Of a stretch of DNA of 64,000 nucleotides, positions 20,056-32,307 are shown in pieces; the stretch's first letter is position 1; each line of letters starts with the position of its first letter. The stretch comes from Ideonella sp. (GTDB lineage: Bacteria > Pseudomonadota > Gammaproteobacteria > Burkholderiales > Burkholderiaceae_C). Made by a program: the position numbers and the translations under genes. The stretch lies in the NCBI GenBank assembly GCA_015075545.1, contig JABTUC010000001.1:1116001-1180000 (forward strand), given 5' to 3'. The notes under the pieces were generated by a model. It was not told the DNA's origin and searched no databases. It worked only from the letters and a program-made list of their open reading frames with translations.

Positions 20056-20083
20056 AAAGGGACGGCGCACGGGCCGTCCCTTT
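20056..20083 (-). terminator. Intrinsic terminator after glnA
   Basis: Perfect inverted repeat with 11-base arms, AAAGGGACGGC at 20056-20066 and GCCGTCCCTTT at 20073-20083, around a six-base loop. Read on the minus strand it follows the glnA stop by 47 bases and ends in TTTC. It should end or attenuate glnA transcription before the DUF4124-ntrB-ntrC genes, as the glnA-glnL terminator does in enteric bacteria. Confidence 0.75.
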
Positions 20084-20130
20084 GACACGATCGGCCGCCT
20101 CGAAACGCGGCGCCACCGGGCTCCCTCAGC

Positions 20131-21546
<1,416 letters not shown>

Positions 21547-21650
21547 CGGAAATCTCCAGCGGGGGGTGTTGGTGGTTGTGGTGGAGCGGATCTGCGCGCG
21601 CTCGCCCGCGGCCCCGGATGGAGCCGCGTGCCGCGCAGCAAGGCGAGTTA

Positions 21651-21666
21651 AGCAGAAACCATGCCA
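21651..21666 (-). promoter_or_regulatory. Sigma-54 (-24/-12) promoter of glnA
   Basis: On the minus strand the bases read TGGCATGGTTTCTGCT. This has GG and GC exactly ten bases apart and matches TGGCACG-N4-TTGCW at all but two listed positions. Transcription would start near 21640, leaving a leader of about 95 bases before the glnA ATG. Upstream NtrC-type sites support the assignment. Confidence 0.78.
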
Positions 21667-21717
21667 TTGAGCGGCGCGGTCACAGGCCCTCCGTGCGCCG
21701 CCCGGGCAGACGATGCC

Positions 21718-21732
21718 GCACCTGGCCGGTGC
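21718..21732. promoter_or_regulatory. NtrC-type enhancer site 1 (proximal)
   Basis: GCACC, five-base spacer TGGCC, GGTGC: a perfect dyad in the known NtrC pattern (TGCACC-N5-GGTGCA). Its centre is ~85 bases upstream of the predicted glnA start point. Confidence 0.75.
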
Positions 21733-21739
21733 GAGCATA

Positions 21740-21754
21740 GCACCGCGATGGTGC
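21740..21754. promoter_or_regulatory. NtrC-type enhancer site 2 (distal)
   Basis: GCACC, five-base spacer GCGAT, GGTGC: a second perfect dyad 22 bases (two helical turns) from site 1, on the same DNA face. It suits cooperative NtrC binding. It lies only 14 bases from the stop of the CinA-like gene. Confidence 0.75.
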
Positions 21755-21768
21755 CGGCCCGGGCGTGT

Positions 21769-22563
21769 TCAGCGCACCAGTTCGGCGCCCATGCGGGCCC
21801 CGAGAGCGCCGAGCCCGGCCTTCAATTCGGCAAACGCCGCATCGGTGGCGGCGGCATCGCCCTTGACGCCGAGCTCGATGTGGCGCCCGTGCACCGGGTG
21901 ATCGATGCTCGGCAGGCTGAACACCTTGACGCCCGGGAAGTCCGCCTCGATGCGCTCCATCAGCGGCGTCAGCGTCGCCTCCATCGAGCCGGTGACGATC
22001 AGCGAGCGCTCGACGCGCCGCTGTACGCCGCGCAGCGCGACATAGCGCGTGTCGAGCAGCCACTCGATCATCGGGTGCGCCATCACCGGGAAGCCGGGCA
22101 CGAAGTGCACGTCGCCGACGCTGAAGCCCGGGATCTTGTTGTACGGGTTGGGAATCAACTGCGCGCCGCGCGGGAAGACGCCCATGTTCAGCCGGTGCTG
22201 GTTGTCGGCGCGCTCGGGCTCGAACGGCAAGCCCTGCTCGCGCGCCGTGTCGCGCATGCGCTCGACGATCAGGTCCCTCGCCTGCGGGTGCAGTTCGAGC
22301 GGCACGCCGAGCGCCGCGGCGGCGCATTGGCGGGTGTGGTCGTCGGGCGTCGCGCCGATGCCGCCGCAGCAGAACAAGGCGTCGCCGCCGGCGAAGGCGT
22401 CGCGCAGCATCGGCGTGATGCGTTCGCGGTCGTCGCCGACGTAGCGCGCCCAGGCGAGCGCCAGGCCGCGCGCCCGCAGCAGCTCGATCACCTTGGGCAG
22501 GTGCTTGTCCTGCCGCTTGCCCGACAGGATCTCGTCGCCGACGATCACCAGGCCGAAGTTCAT
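21769..22563 (-). CDS. CinA/MoaB-like molybdopterin-binding domain protein
   Basis: 264 residues. The N-terminal ~170 residues are a MoCF-biosynthesis/CinA N-terminal domain: FGLVIVGDEILSGKRQDKH, ALFCCGGIGATPDDHTRQCAAAALG, FPRGAQLIPNPYNKIPGF and FVPGFPVMAHPMIEWLL. The amidase half of full CinA is absent. Related proteins act on nicotinamide nucleotide derivatives (pyrophosphatase activity in CinA/COG1058) or bind molybdopterin; which applies here is not clear. The ATG at 22563 gives the canonical start. The frame extends upstream over the end of the next gene but without family sequence. A short hairpin (GCCCT, loop, AGGGC at 22583-22596) lies in the 58-base gap behind it. Confidence 0.87.
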   Translation of the reverse strand: MNFGLVIVGDEILSGKRQDKHLPKVIELLRARGLALAWARYVGDDRERITPMLRDAFAGGDALFCCGGIGATPDDHTRQCAAAALGVPLELHPQARDLIVERMRDTAREQGLPFEPERADNQHRLNMGVFPRGAQLIPNPYNKIPGFSVGDVHFVPGFPVMAHPMIEWLLDTRYVALRGVQRRVERSLIVTGSMEATLTPLMERIEADFPGVKVFSLPSIDHPVHGRHIELGVKGDAAATDAAFAELKAGLGALGARMGAELVR

Positions 22564-22621
22564 CGCCAGGGCGCGCTGCGCGGCCCTTCGGAGGGCGCCG
22601 AGCGAAGCCGGCGGGGTCGCT

Positions 22622-23914
22622 TCACCGCAGGTTGCCGGTGTGGCCCAGCGAGTAGCGGCCGGGTTGCGGCCACACCGTGAGGCCGTGCGGCTCGGCGCCG
22701 ACCTTGATCTGCCGCACCTCGCCGCTGGCGGTATCGAACCGGTAGACCGCATCGTCGTAGCGCGCCGCCAGCCACAGCCACCTGCCGTCGGCGCTGACGT
22801 TGCCCATGTCGGGGCTGCCGCCGCCGGGAATGCCCCAGCGCGCGACCACCTTGTCGGTGGCGAAATCGATCACCGCGACGCCGCCGTCGCCGAGCTTGGG
22901 CCCGTGCACCTGGTGCGAACCGCGGTTGGCCACGTAGAGGTGGCGGCCGTCGCGGCTCGGGTACAGGCCGTGGGCGCCGAGGCCGGTGGGGATGAAGCCG
23001 ATCTGCCTGAACGTTTCGCCGTCGACGATGTGCACGCCGTCGGCGTGCATGTCGGCCACGTAGTAACGCCTGCCGTCGGGCGAGGCGCGGATGTCCTGCG
23101 GCATGCCGCGCTTGGCGGTGCAGATCTCGGTTGCGCCGGGCTCCCAGATCTGGCCGGCCTTGACACGCGGGCCACCGGGCGTCTCCTTGAAGCGCGTGGT
23201 GGGCATCTGAAGCTGCAGGTATCCCAGCACCTTGCGTTGTGCCAGATCGATCTTCACCAGCGCGCCCGCGAACTCGCAGGTGAAGATCGCGAAGCGGCCG
23301 TCGATCGAGAAGTCGGCATGGTTGACGCCGGGGCAACCGGGCACGTCGATCGAGTACTGCATCGCCATCGTCTGCGGATCGCGGAAGTCGAGTCGCTTGC
23401 GCGCCTCGGCCACCACGATGGCCGACTTGCCGTCGGGCGAGTAGTACATGTTGTACGGATCGTCGACCATCACCGCCTGGCCCGGCTTGCCGGTCTTCGG
23501 ATCGATCGGCGTCAGGCTGCCGTCGGTGCGGCCCTCGGCGTTGTTGGTCACCCACAGCGTGCGCAGATCCCACGACGGCACGATGTGCTGCGGGCCGATG
23601 CCGACCTTGAAACGGTCGACCACCTTCATCGCCGCCGGATCGATCACGTAGACATCGTTGGAACGCAGGTTGGGCACGTAGATGCGCTCGAGCGCACCGG
23701 TCACCACGGCGCTGAACCTGCCGGCAGCCGTTTCGCTGTACAGGTTGCGCGCATCGGGCACCGGCGGCATGCCCGACACGGTGACGACGGCCGGCGCGGC
23801 AGCGCCGGCCTGGGCACGCGCGCCCGGCGTCGCCAGCCAGCCAGCAGCGACCAGCGCGCCCAGTGCCAGCGTTGCCGAAGCCAGCATGGCCGGCCGGCTC
23901 ACAGAGTCGCCCAT
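22622..23914 (-). CDS. Exported YVTN-type beta-propeller protein
   Basis: 430 residues. Signal peptide-like N-terminus (SRPAMLASATLALGALVAAGWLATPGARAQA), so probably periplasmic. The rest consists of propeller blades with YVTN-style repeats: RIYVPNLRSNDVYVIDPAAMKVVDRFKVG, MYYSPDGKSAIVVAEARKR, DGRRYYVADMHADGVHIVDGETFRQIGFIPTG, DGRHLYVANRGSHQVHG and ADGRWLWLAARYDDAVYRFDTASG. Such proteins resemble the cytochrome cd1 d1-propeller fold but have no heme-c motif here. Function unknown. It lies 18 bases after the exported creatininase-family gene and is probably cotranscribed with it. Confidence 0.9.
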   Translation of the reverse strand: MGDSVSRPAMLASATLALGALVAAGWLATPGARAQAGAAAPAVVTVSGMPPVPDARNLYSETAAGRFSAVVTGALERIYVPNLRSNDVYVIDPAAMKVVDRFKVGIGPQHIVPSWDLRTLWVTNNAEGRTDGSLTPIDPKTGKPGQAVMVDDPYNMYYSPDGKSAIVVAEARKRLDFRDPQTMAMQYSIDVPGCPGVNHADFSIDGRFAIFTCEFAGALVKIDLAQRKVLGYLQLQMPTTRFKETPGGPRVKAGQIWEPGATEICTAKRGMPQDIRASPDGRRYYVADMHADGVHIVDGETFRQIGFIPTGLGAHGLYPSRDGRHLYVANRGSHQVHGPKLGDGGVAVIDFATDKVVARWGIPGGGSPDMGNVSADGRWLWLAARYDDAVYRFDTASGEVRQIKVGAEPHGLTVWPQPGRYSLGHTGNLR

Positions 23915-23932
23915 ACGTCCGATTCCTGCGTG

Positions 23933-24730
23933 TCAGTGCCTGCTGGAGGATACGCCCGCGGTGCGCTCGCGGATGGCGGCCACCGAGGCAGCCACGATGT
24001 GCTCGACGCCGTCGTGACCGAGTTGCGCGCTGGCACGGCGCGGGTCGCCGCTGACGCCATCGACCGGCCGCAGCAACTGCGGCCTCACCAGCGACGCATC
24101 GACGGCCCAGGCGAGCGCGGTGTCGGCCAGACCGGCATGCCGCCCGATCTCGCGCGGCGTGTAGCCCTGCGCAGCCAGGGTGGCGCCGAACGCCTGAGCC
24201 GCTGCGTAGTACTCGGTCAGCGCCACCACCGAGGAGCCGCCCCACGCGCGGTTGAGCTTGTCGGCCACGCGTTGCAGGCTGCGCTGGTAGCCGCCGTGAT
24301 CGCCGAGCAGGACGACATGCCGGAAGCCGTGGCGGTGCAGGCTGCGCGCCGCGCCCTCGAGCACCGACTCGAACGCCGCCACCGGCACCGACAGCGTGCC
24401 CGCGTAGCGCATGTGCTGCGCCGGCGGGTCGATGGCACCTTCGGGCACGTAGGCGATCACCGGCGCCACCATGGCATCGCCCAGTTGCTCGGCGATGCGC
24501 GCGGCGAGCACGCGCACGCGCACGTTGTGCTTGCCCAGCGCGAGGTGCGCGCCGTTCTGCTCGGTGCCGCCGACCGGCACCAGCACGGTCGCGGTGCCGT
24601 GGTCGATCAGATCGCGCAGCTCGACCGACGTGAGCTCTTCGAGCTGCACGCTGGCGGCGTGTGCCGGCAGCGCCACGACCACCGTTGCGGCCGCGACCAG
24701 CCCAGCCGCGAGCCGGCGCCACTCACTCAT
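23933..24730 (-). CDS. Exported creatininase-family protein
   Basis: 265 residues. Signal peptide MSEWRRLAAGLVAAATVVVALPAHA, then a creatininase/MftE fold: VQLEELTSVELRDLI, VLVPVGGTEQNGAHLALGKHNVR (metal-binding Glu and His), YVPEGAIDPP, HGFRHVVLLGDHGG and a C-terminal IGRHAGLADTALA. Canonical creatininases and the mycofactocin peptidase MftE are cytoplasmic Zn/Mn amidohydrolases, so the signal peptide is a notable feature. Its start overlaps the AIM24 gene stop by eight bases, and the propeller gene follows after 18 bases. The three form a likely operon. The substrate cannot be inferred. Confidence 0.88.
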   Translation of the reverse strand: MSEWRRLAAGLVAAATVVVALPAHAASVQLEELTSVELRDLIDHGTATVLVPVGGTEQNGAHLALGKHNVRVRVLAARIAEQLGDAMVAPVIAYVPEGAIDPPAQHMRYAGTLSVPVAAFESVLEGAARSLHRHGFRHVVLLGDHGGYQRSLQRVADKLNRAWGGSSVVALTEYYAAAQAFGATLAAQGYTPREIGRHAGLADTALAWAVDASLVRPQLLRPVDGVSGDPRRASAQLGHDGVEHIVAASVAAIRERTAGVSSSRH

Positions 24731-25544
24731 CGTCGCCGCCGAGGATGCCTCCCAGCAGACCGCCGGCGCCGAAGCCCGGCAGCATCGAGCCCTCTTCGCG
24801 GCTGCCACCGCGCTGCGGCGCCGCGGCGAACACGCGGCTGGCCAGCCGCGAGAACGGCAGGCTCTGCAGCCACACCGTGCCGGGCCCGGTCATGCGCGCC
24901 AGGAACAGCCCCTCGCCACCGAACAGCGCGGTCTTGATCTTGCCGACGTACTGGATCTCGAAATTCACGCCCGGCGTGTAGGCGACGATGCAGCCGGTGT
25001 CGATGAACAACTGCTGCCCCACCGCCAGCTCGCGCTTGACCACCGTGCCGCAGGCATGCAGGAAGGCGAGGCCGTCGCCGTCGAGCTTCTGCATGATGAA
25101 TCCCTCGCCGCCGAAGAAGCCGGCGCCGAGCTTCTGCTGGAACGCGATGCCCAGCGACACGCCGCGCGCGGCGCACAGGAACGCATCCTTCTGGCACAGC
25201 AGCGTGCCGCCGAGCTGGCGCAGATTCATCGGCACGATCTTGCCCGGGTACGGTGCGCCGAAGGCGACGCGCTGCTTGCCGTTGGCCTGGTTGACGTAGA
25301 CGGTGGTGAACAGCGATTCGCCAGTCAGCAACCGCTTGCCGGCGCCGAGCAGCTTGCCGAGCAGGCCGCCCTGGTTGCCGCCCGAGCCGTCGCCGAACAC
25401 CGCTTCCATCGCGATGCCCGGGTCCATGAAGAACATGCTGCCGGCCTCGCCGATCGCCGCCTCGCCGGGATCGAGTTCGACCTCGACGAACTGCATCTCC
25501 GAGCCCTTGATCTCGTAGTCCACCACGTCCATCGCCATGCGCAT
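24723..25544 (-). CDS. AIM24-family (TIGR00266) protein
   Basis: 273 residues. It shows the repeated beta-roll of the AIM24/DUF124 family: DYEIKGSEMQFVEVELDPGEAAIGEAGSMFFMDPGI, GKRLLTGESLFTTVYVN, GFFGGEGFIMQKLDGDGLAFLHACG and the glycine-rich end FGAGGLLGGILGGDDE. Bacterial function is unknown; the family is named for mitochondrial biogenesis protein Aim24. Three in-frame ATGs (25544, 25538, 25532) lie within 13 bases. The first is listed, but the third (MDVVDYEIKG) fits the family N-terminus best. First gene of the run with the creatininase and propeller proteins. Confidence 0.9.
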   Translation of the reverse strand: MRMAMDVVDYEIKGSEMQFVEVELDPGEAAIGEAGSMFFMDPGIAMEAVFGDGSGGNQGGLLGKLLGAGKRLLTGESLFTTVYVNQANGKQRVAFGAPYPGKIVPMNLRQLGGTLLCQKDAFLCAARGVSLGIAFQQKLGAGFFGGEGFIMQKLDGDGLAFLHACGTVVKRELAVGQQLFIDTGCIVAYTPGVNFEIQYVGKIKTALFGGEGLFLARMTGPGTVWLQSLPFSRLASRVFAAAPQRGGSREEGSMLPGFGAGGLLGGILGGDDE

Positions 25545-25639
25545 CGCCCCTGTTTGCCGAAAAGCCGGCGCGATGGTAGCGAACTTCGATGCAGCGGCGC
25601 GCGCAGGCCGGCAACCCCGCGCCGGCCGTCACGCAGGCA

Positions 25640-25780
25640 TTACTTCGGCAACAGCGGCGCCGGGCCGGCGAGCGCACAGGCCAGCACCATCATGCCCAGC
25701 GACGCGAGCACGGCCAGCAGCAGCAGCGCGTGCGTCTGCCATCGTGATGGTTGGCGATGGCGCAGTTCGAAGGTGTCCAT
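25640..25780 (-). CDS. Small single-pass membrane protein, 46 residues
   Basis: MDTFELRHRQPSRWQTHALL opens a 46-residue frame with one hydrophobic helix (ALLLLAVLASLGMMVLACALAG) and a short polar end. Third-position GC matches real genes, and the ATG at 25780 has AAGG about ten bases ahead. No recognisable family. It fills an otherwise gene-free gap between the sirtuin and AIM24 genes. A chance frame remains possible. Confidence 0.5.
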   Translation of the reverse strand: MDTFELRHRQPSRWQTHALLLLAVLASLGMMVLACALAGPAPLLPK

Positions 25781-25911
25781 CGGGGATTGCCTTGCGGCCC
25801 CGCAGCGAGACCGTGCGCGCAACCATAGGCCTCGCGCCGGCGGCGCGCATCCCGCTCAGGAGGGATGGCGCCACATGAACCGAACGCGCGCGGTGCGCAA
25901 CCGGCACGGTT

Positions 25912-26658
25912 TCAGTCGTGCCGCAGCAGGTGCGGCAGCGCCTGCACTGCCGTGGCGCGCAGCACCGCGTGAGCCTCGTCGTCGATCTCGCTGGCGTGCG
26001 GATTGACGATGGCCACGTACGCGCCGGCGCGTCGCGCGGCCGCAGCCAGCCCGGCGGCGGGCCACACCGCACCCGAGGTGCCGACCACCAGCGCGACGTC
26101 GCAACCGCGCGCCGCGCGCTCGGCCGCTTCGATCGCCCCTGGCGGCAGCATCTCGCCGAACCACACCACTGCGGGTCGAACGAGATTGCCGCAGTCGGCG
26201 CAGCGCGGCGGGCGGCCCGGCCGCGCCTGCTGGGTGGCGCACCCCGGCGTGCGCGCACAAGGCCCGAGCCAGCGGTCGGCCAGCAGTTCGCCGTGCAGCC
26301 GGATGGTGCCGGTGTTGCCGGCGCGCTGGTGCAGGTCGTCGACGTTCTGGCTGACGAGCGTCAGCACGCCGGGGCGGCGGCGCTCGAAAGCGCCGAGCGC
26401 GAGATGGCCTGCGTTGGGCTGGGCGGCGCGCACCGCGACGCGGCGCTCGGCGTACCAATCCCACACCGTAGCCGGGTCGGCGCGGAAGCCCTCCTCGCTC
26501 GCGAGCTGCGCGGGGTCGAAGCGAGACCATAGCCCCGTGATCGCGTCGCGGAAGGTCGCGATGCCGCTCTCGGCGCTCATGCCGGCGCCGGTCAGCACGA
26601 ACAGCGAGCGCGCCGCGTCGATGCGCGCGCGCACGGCGTCGATCGGCTGCTCAGACAT
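25912..26658 (-). CDS. NAD-dependent protein deacylase, sirtuin family
   Basis: 248 residues. It removes acyl groups from lysines using NAD. Motifs: LFVLTGAGMSAESGIATFRD (NAD-binding loop), SQNVDDLHQRAG, catalytic His in LHGE, a zinc-binding set of four Cys (PCARTPGC and PRCADCG), VVWFGEMLPPGA, VVGTSGAVWPAAGL and AIVNPHASE. The ribosyl Arg/Tyr pair used for succinyl substrates in CobB (YxxR) may be matched by WYAERR, so deacetylase versus desuccinylase is open. The ATG at 26658 overlaps the rlmB stop by eight bases, so it is cotranscribed with rlmB. Confidence 0.93.
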   Translation of the reverse strand: MSEQPIDAVRARIDAARSLFVLTGAGMSAESGIATFRDAITGLWSRFDPAQLASEEGFRADPATVWDWYAERRVAVRAAQPNAGHLALGAFERRRPGVLTLVSQNVDDLHQRAGNTGTIRLHGELLADRWLGPCARTPGCATQQARPGRPPRCADCGNLVRPAVVWFGEMLPPGAIEAAERAARGCDVALVVGTSGAVWPAAGLAAAARRAGAYVAIVNPHASEIDDEAHAVLRATAVQALPHLLRHD

Positions 26659-27388
26659 CGCGCTGCCGCCTCGCCTCGAACAGACACACGCCGGCGGCCA
26701 CCGAGACGTTGAGGCTCTCGACCGCGCCGTGCATCGGGATGCGCACCAGCGCATCGCAGCTCGAGCGCGTCAGTTGCCGCAGGCCCCTGCCCTCGGCGCC
26801 GAGCACCAGCGCCAGCGGGCAGCGCAGGTCGGCCTGGTGGATCGTCTGCGGCGCGTCCTCGGCGGTGCCGACGACCCGGATACCTGCCGCCTTGAGCTCG
26901 GCGATGCAGCGCGCGAGGTTGGTCACCATCAGGTACGGCACCGTCTCGGCGGCGCCGCTGGCCACCTTGGCCACGGTGGCGTTGACGGCCACCGCGTGGT
27001 CCTTCGGGGCGATCACCGCGTGCGCGCCGGCGCCATCGGCCACGCGCAGGCAGGCGCCGAGGTTGTGCGGATCGGTCACGCCGTCGAGCAGCAACAGCAG
27101 CGGCGCGCCCGCCACGTCCTCGAGCACCTCGTCGATCGTGCGCGCCTTGAAGACCGCGTCGACGCGTGCCACCACGCCCTGGTGCCTGTGCGTGCCGCAC
27201 AGGCGCTGCAGCGTGGCATCGTCGCTATCGATCACGCGCACGCCGGCCTCGTGCGCGCGCGCGACGAACTGGCGCATGCGCGCATCGCGCCGCGCGGCGT
27301 CGACGTGCACCTCGCGCACCGACGCCGGCGATGTCTTCAGTCGCACCGTCACCGCGTGGAAACCGAACAGCACCTGACGCGTGGCCAT
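26651..27388 (-). CDS. rlmB: 23S rRNA (guanosine-2'-O-)-methyltransferase RlmB
   Basis: 245 residues of the SpoU/TrmH family. It methylates G2251 of 23S rRNA with SAM. An N-terminal substrate-binding domain (MATRQVLFGFHAV..., ~1-75) precedes a trefoil-knot methyltransferase with motif 1 LDGVTDPHNLGACLRVADGAGAHAVI, motif 2 LALVLGAEGRGLRQLTR and motif 3 IPMHGAVESLNVSVAAGVCLFEARRQ. Length and N-domain match RlmB rather than the shorter TrmH. In many proteobacteria it follows rnr, which is not present here. It overlaps the sirtuin start by eight bases. Confidence 0.94.
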   Translation of the reverse strand: MATRQVLFGFHAVTVRLKTSPASVREVHVDAARRDARMRQFVARAHEAGVRVIDSDDATLQRLCGTHRHQGVVARVDAVFKARTIDEVLEDVAGAPLLLLLDGVTDPHNLGACLRVADGAGAHAVIAPKDHAVAVNATVAKVASGAAETVPYLMVTNLARCIAELKAAGIRVVGTAEDAPQTIHQADLRCPLALVLGAEGRGLRQLTRSSCDALVRIPMHGAVESLNVSVAAGVCLFEARRQRDV

Positions 27389-27470
27389 GCGGCGATGCTA
27401 GCCGCAGTGCGGCCCGCGCCTGTCTCGGTGCGCAACGGGGCCAGGCCGCAAGGGCCGACCCACACCCCTC

Positions 27471-28007
27471 TCAGGCTCGCACGCTGATCAGGCTGCCGGG
27501 TTGGGTGGCCTCACCGGCGCGGTCGCCATCGACATGCAGTTCGCGCGCCAACACTTGCAGCGCGTCGCCGAGCTGTGCCTGCAGCGCCTCGCGCGTGGCG
27601 GCGCGCGGCCGGCCGGCTGCATGCTGCAATTCGGCGAACGCGGCGAGCAACTGCTCCTCGTTGCGCGCGCGACGCTGCGCCGCGTCGCTGGCGCGCGCCA
27701 TCGCGGGTTGTGGCGCCGGGTCGGCATCGCCGGTGGCCAGGTTGAGCGCCCGCGCGAAGGCGATCAGCGCGCGCTCGACGATGCCATCGTGTGCGCCGGC
27801 GGCTGCAGCCGGCAGATGCAGCGCACGCAGCAGCGCACGCAGCAACGGCGAGTGGCGCACGCTGTCGCAGCCGGGCTCGGCATCGGCGCCGCTTGCCTCG
27901 TCGCGCCGGTCACGGCGCGCGTCGCGCTCGCCGGCCTCCGGTGGCGACCACGCGGCGCCGCCGCGTGGCGCGACGCGGTAGGCGCGGGACAGCGATGGCA
28001 ACGGCAT
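27471..28007 (-). CDS. Hypothetical soluble protein, 178 residues
   Basis: Not recognised. From the ATG at 28007 (MPLPSLSRAYRVAPRGGAAW) it has a polar, disordered-looking first ~60 residues rich in Arg/Asp/Glu. Helical segments follow: HSPLLRALLRALHLPAAAAG, GIVERALIAFARALNLATG, EEQLLAAFAELQHAAG and ALQAQLGDALQVLARELHVDG. Third-position GC and amino-acid use look coding. An opposite-strand frame over the same bases is Arg/Gln-rich and looks like a shadow. No signal peptide. It stands alone between rlmB and the acetyltransferase-like gene. Confidence 0.55.
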   Translation of the reverse strand: MPLPSLSRAYRVAPRGGAAWSPPEAGERDARRDRRDEASGADAEPGCDSVRHSPLLRALLRALHLPAAAAGAHDGIVERALIAFARALNLATGDADPAPQPAMARASDAAQRRARNEEQLLAAFAELQHAAGRPRAATREALQAQLGDALQVLARELHVDGDRAGEATQPGSLISVRA

Positions 28008-28077
28008 GGCCGCTCTTTCGGCAGCGACGGTGCACGCCTGAAGCCGGCAAAGTGCGGCCAAACGTAACTGCGCAGCT

Positions 28078-31038
<2,961 letters not shown>

Positions 31039-31090
31039 CGAGCGGCAAGGCCCGCATTGTCCGACGGATGTCCGCGCGACAGCCGGCGGC

Positions 31091-32089
31091 TCAAGAGCGC
31101 GCCGCCGGCACCAGCGACAGCGACAGCTTGTCGACGCCGCGCAGCAGGTCCACGCGCACGCTGCGGTCGATGCGCTCGCCACCGAGCACGCGGTTCAGCG
31201 TGTCCACGTCGGGCGTCGGCAATCCGTCGACGCCGAAGATGCGGTCGCCCGCGCGCACGCCGGCGCGCTGCGCCGGCCCGTCGGCGAGCACCTCGTCGAC
31301 GCCCACGGCGCTGGCGACGTCGAGGCCATGGTGCAGCACGGTGCGCCGCGGCAACGGCACCGTCTGCGCCTTCACGCCGAGCCAGGCACGCCGCACGCGG
31401 CCGTGGCGCAGCAGTTCGCCGACCACCCATCGCGCGGTGTCGGCCGGCACCGCGAAGCACAGCGACTGCGCCCCCGCGATGATCGCCGTGTTCACCCCCA
31501 CCACCTGCGCACGCGTGTCGAGCAGCGGGCCGCCGGAGTTGCCGGGGTTCAGGCTGGCGTCGGTCTGGATCACGCCCTCGATCAGGCGGCCGTTGCGCGC
31601 ACGCAGGCTGCGCCCGAGCGCCGACACGACGCCGGTGGTCACGGTGTGCGACAGCCCTTGCGGGTTGCCGATCGCGATCACCACCTGGCCCACGCGCAGG
31701 TGCTTCGATTCGCCGAGCCTCAGGTGCGGCAGCGGCGTCGCGCTGCCGATGCGCAGCAGCGCGAGGTCGGTGTCGACGTCGGCACCGACGCGCGTCGCCT
31801 CGTACCCCTTGCCGTCGTCGAGGGTGACGCTGATCGCATCGCCGGCGTCGACGACGTGGCTGTTGGTCAGCAGGTAGCCGTCGGGCGTGATCAGGAACCC
31901 CGACCCCGCGCCCTGGCCGCGGCGCGCCTGCACGCGCAGCGACACCACGCCGGCACGGGTCTGCTCCAGCGTGCTCACCACGGCGCGCGAATAGGCGTCG
32001 AGCAGCGCGAGGTCGGCGGCGGTGCTGACGTCGTCGTGCTTCGGGGTCCGATCCGGCGGTGGCAGGGGTTCGCGGTCGCTGGGGTTCAT
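31091..32089 (-). CDS. HtrA/DegP-like S1C serine protease with PDZ domain, no signal peptide
   Basis: 332 residues. Trypsin-like domain with the triad His78 (LLTNSHVVD), Asp108 (VDTDLALLRIG) and Ser185 (LNPGNSGGPLLD). A PDZ domain at ~240-325 follows (VLADGPAQRAGVRAGDRIFGVDGLPTPDVDTLNRVL). The N-terminus, MNPSDREPLPPPDRTPKHDD, is polar, with neither signal peptide nor membrane helix from this start, so the enzyme appears cytoplasmic, unlike DegP/DegQ/DegS. No better upstream start is evident: the frame upstream is Arg-rich and looks non-coding. Roughly 220 gene-free bases lie upstream. Confidence 0.9.
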   Translation of the reverse strand: MNPSDREPLPPPDRTPKHDDVSTAADLALLDAYSRAVVSTLEQTRAGVVSLRVQARRGQGAGSGFLITPDGYLLTNSHVVDAGDAISVTLDDGKGYEATRVGADVDTDLALLRIGSATPLPHLRLGESKHLRVGQVVIAIGNPQGLSHTVTTGVVSALGRSLRARNGRLIEGVIQTDASLNPGNSGGPLLDTRAQVVGVNTAIIAGAQSLCFAVPADTARWVVGELLRHGRVRRAWLGVKAQTVPLPRRTVLHHGLDVASAVGVDEVLADGPAQRAGVRAGDRIFGVDGLPTPDVDTLNRVLGGERIDRSVRVDLLRGVDKLSLSLVPAARS

Positions 32090-32307
32090 GGTGCAGGCCC
32101 GATCGAGTGAACCAGCCTCGATCGTCCAGGCTGTGCCGCAAGCGCGCTTGCGTCGACGGGGCCGGCCGCCCTCGTCCGCTCGGACAGGGGCAGGCCTATA
32201 AGGTGGGGCTGCGCGAGGTGGCTGCAACCCCCGGGCCGAAGACACCGCCCATTCAGCCCTGCGCGGTGCCAGGCTCTCGATACGCCACAGCGACGCCGGC
32301 GCCGGCC

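Noticed and set aside
22622-24730. Creatininase-family gene as part of a mycofactocin or PQQ biosynthesis cluster
   Set aside because: No precursor peptide, radical SAM protein or other mft/pqq partner lies nearby, and the protein has a signal peptide unlike MftE.
25545-25911. Arg-rich minus-strand frame 25629-26258 covering the sirtuin end
   Set aside because: It is out of frame with the sirtuin and shows only low-complexity sequence. The 46-residue membrane protein is the only plausible gene in the gap.
27501-28067. Plus-strand 188-codon frame opposite the 27471-28007 hypothetical gene
   Set aside because: Its composition is Arg/Gln-rich with repeated RxQRTQQR patterns and no folded-domain signature. 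The minus-strand frame has the better codon and amino-acid profile.
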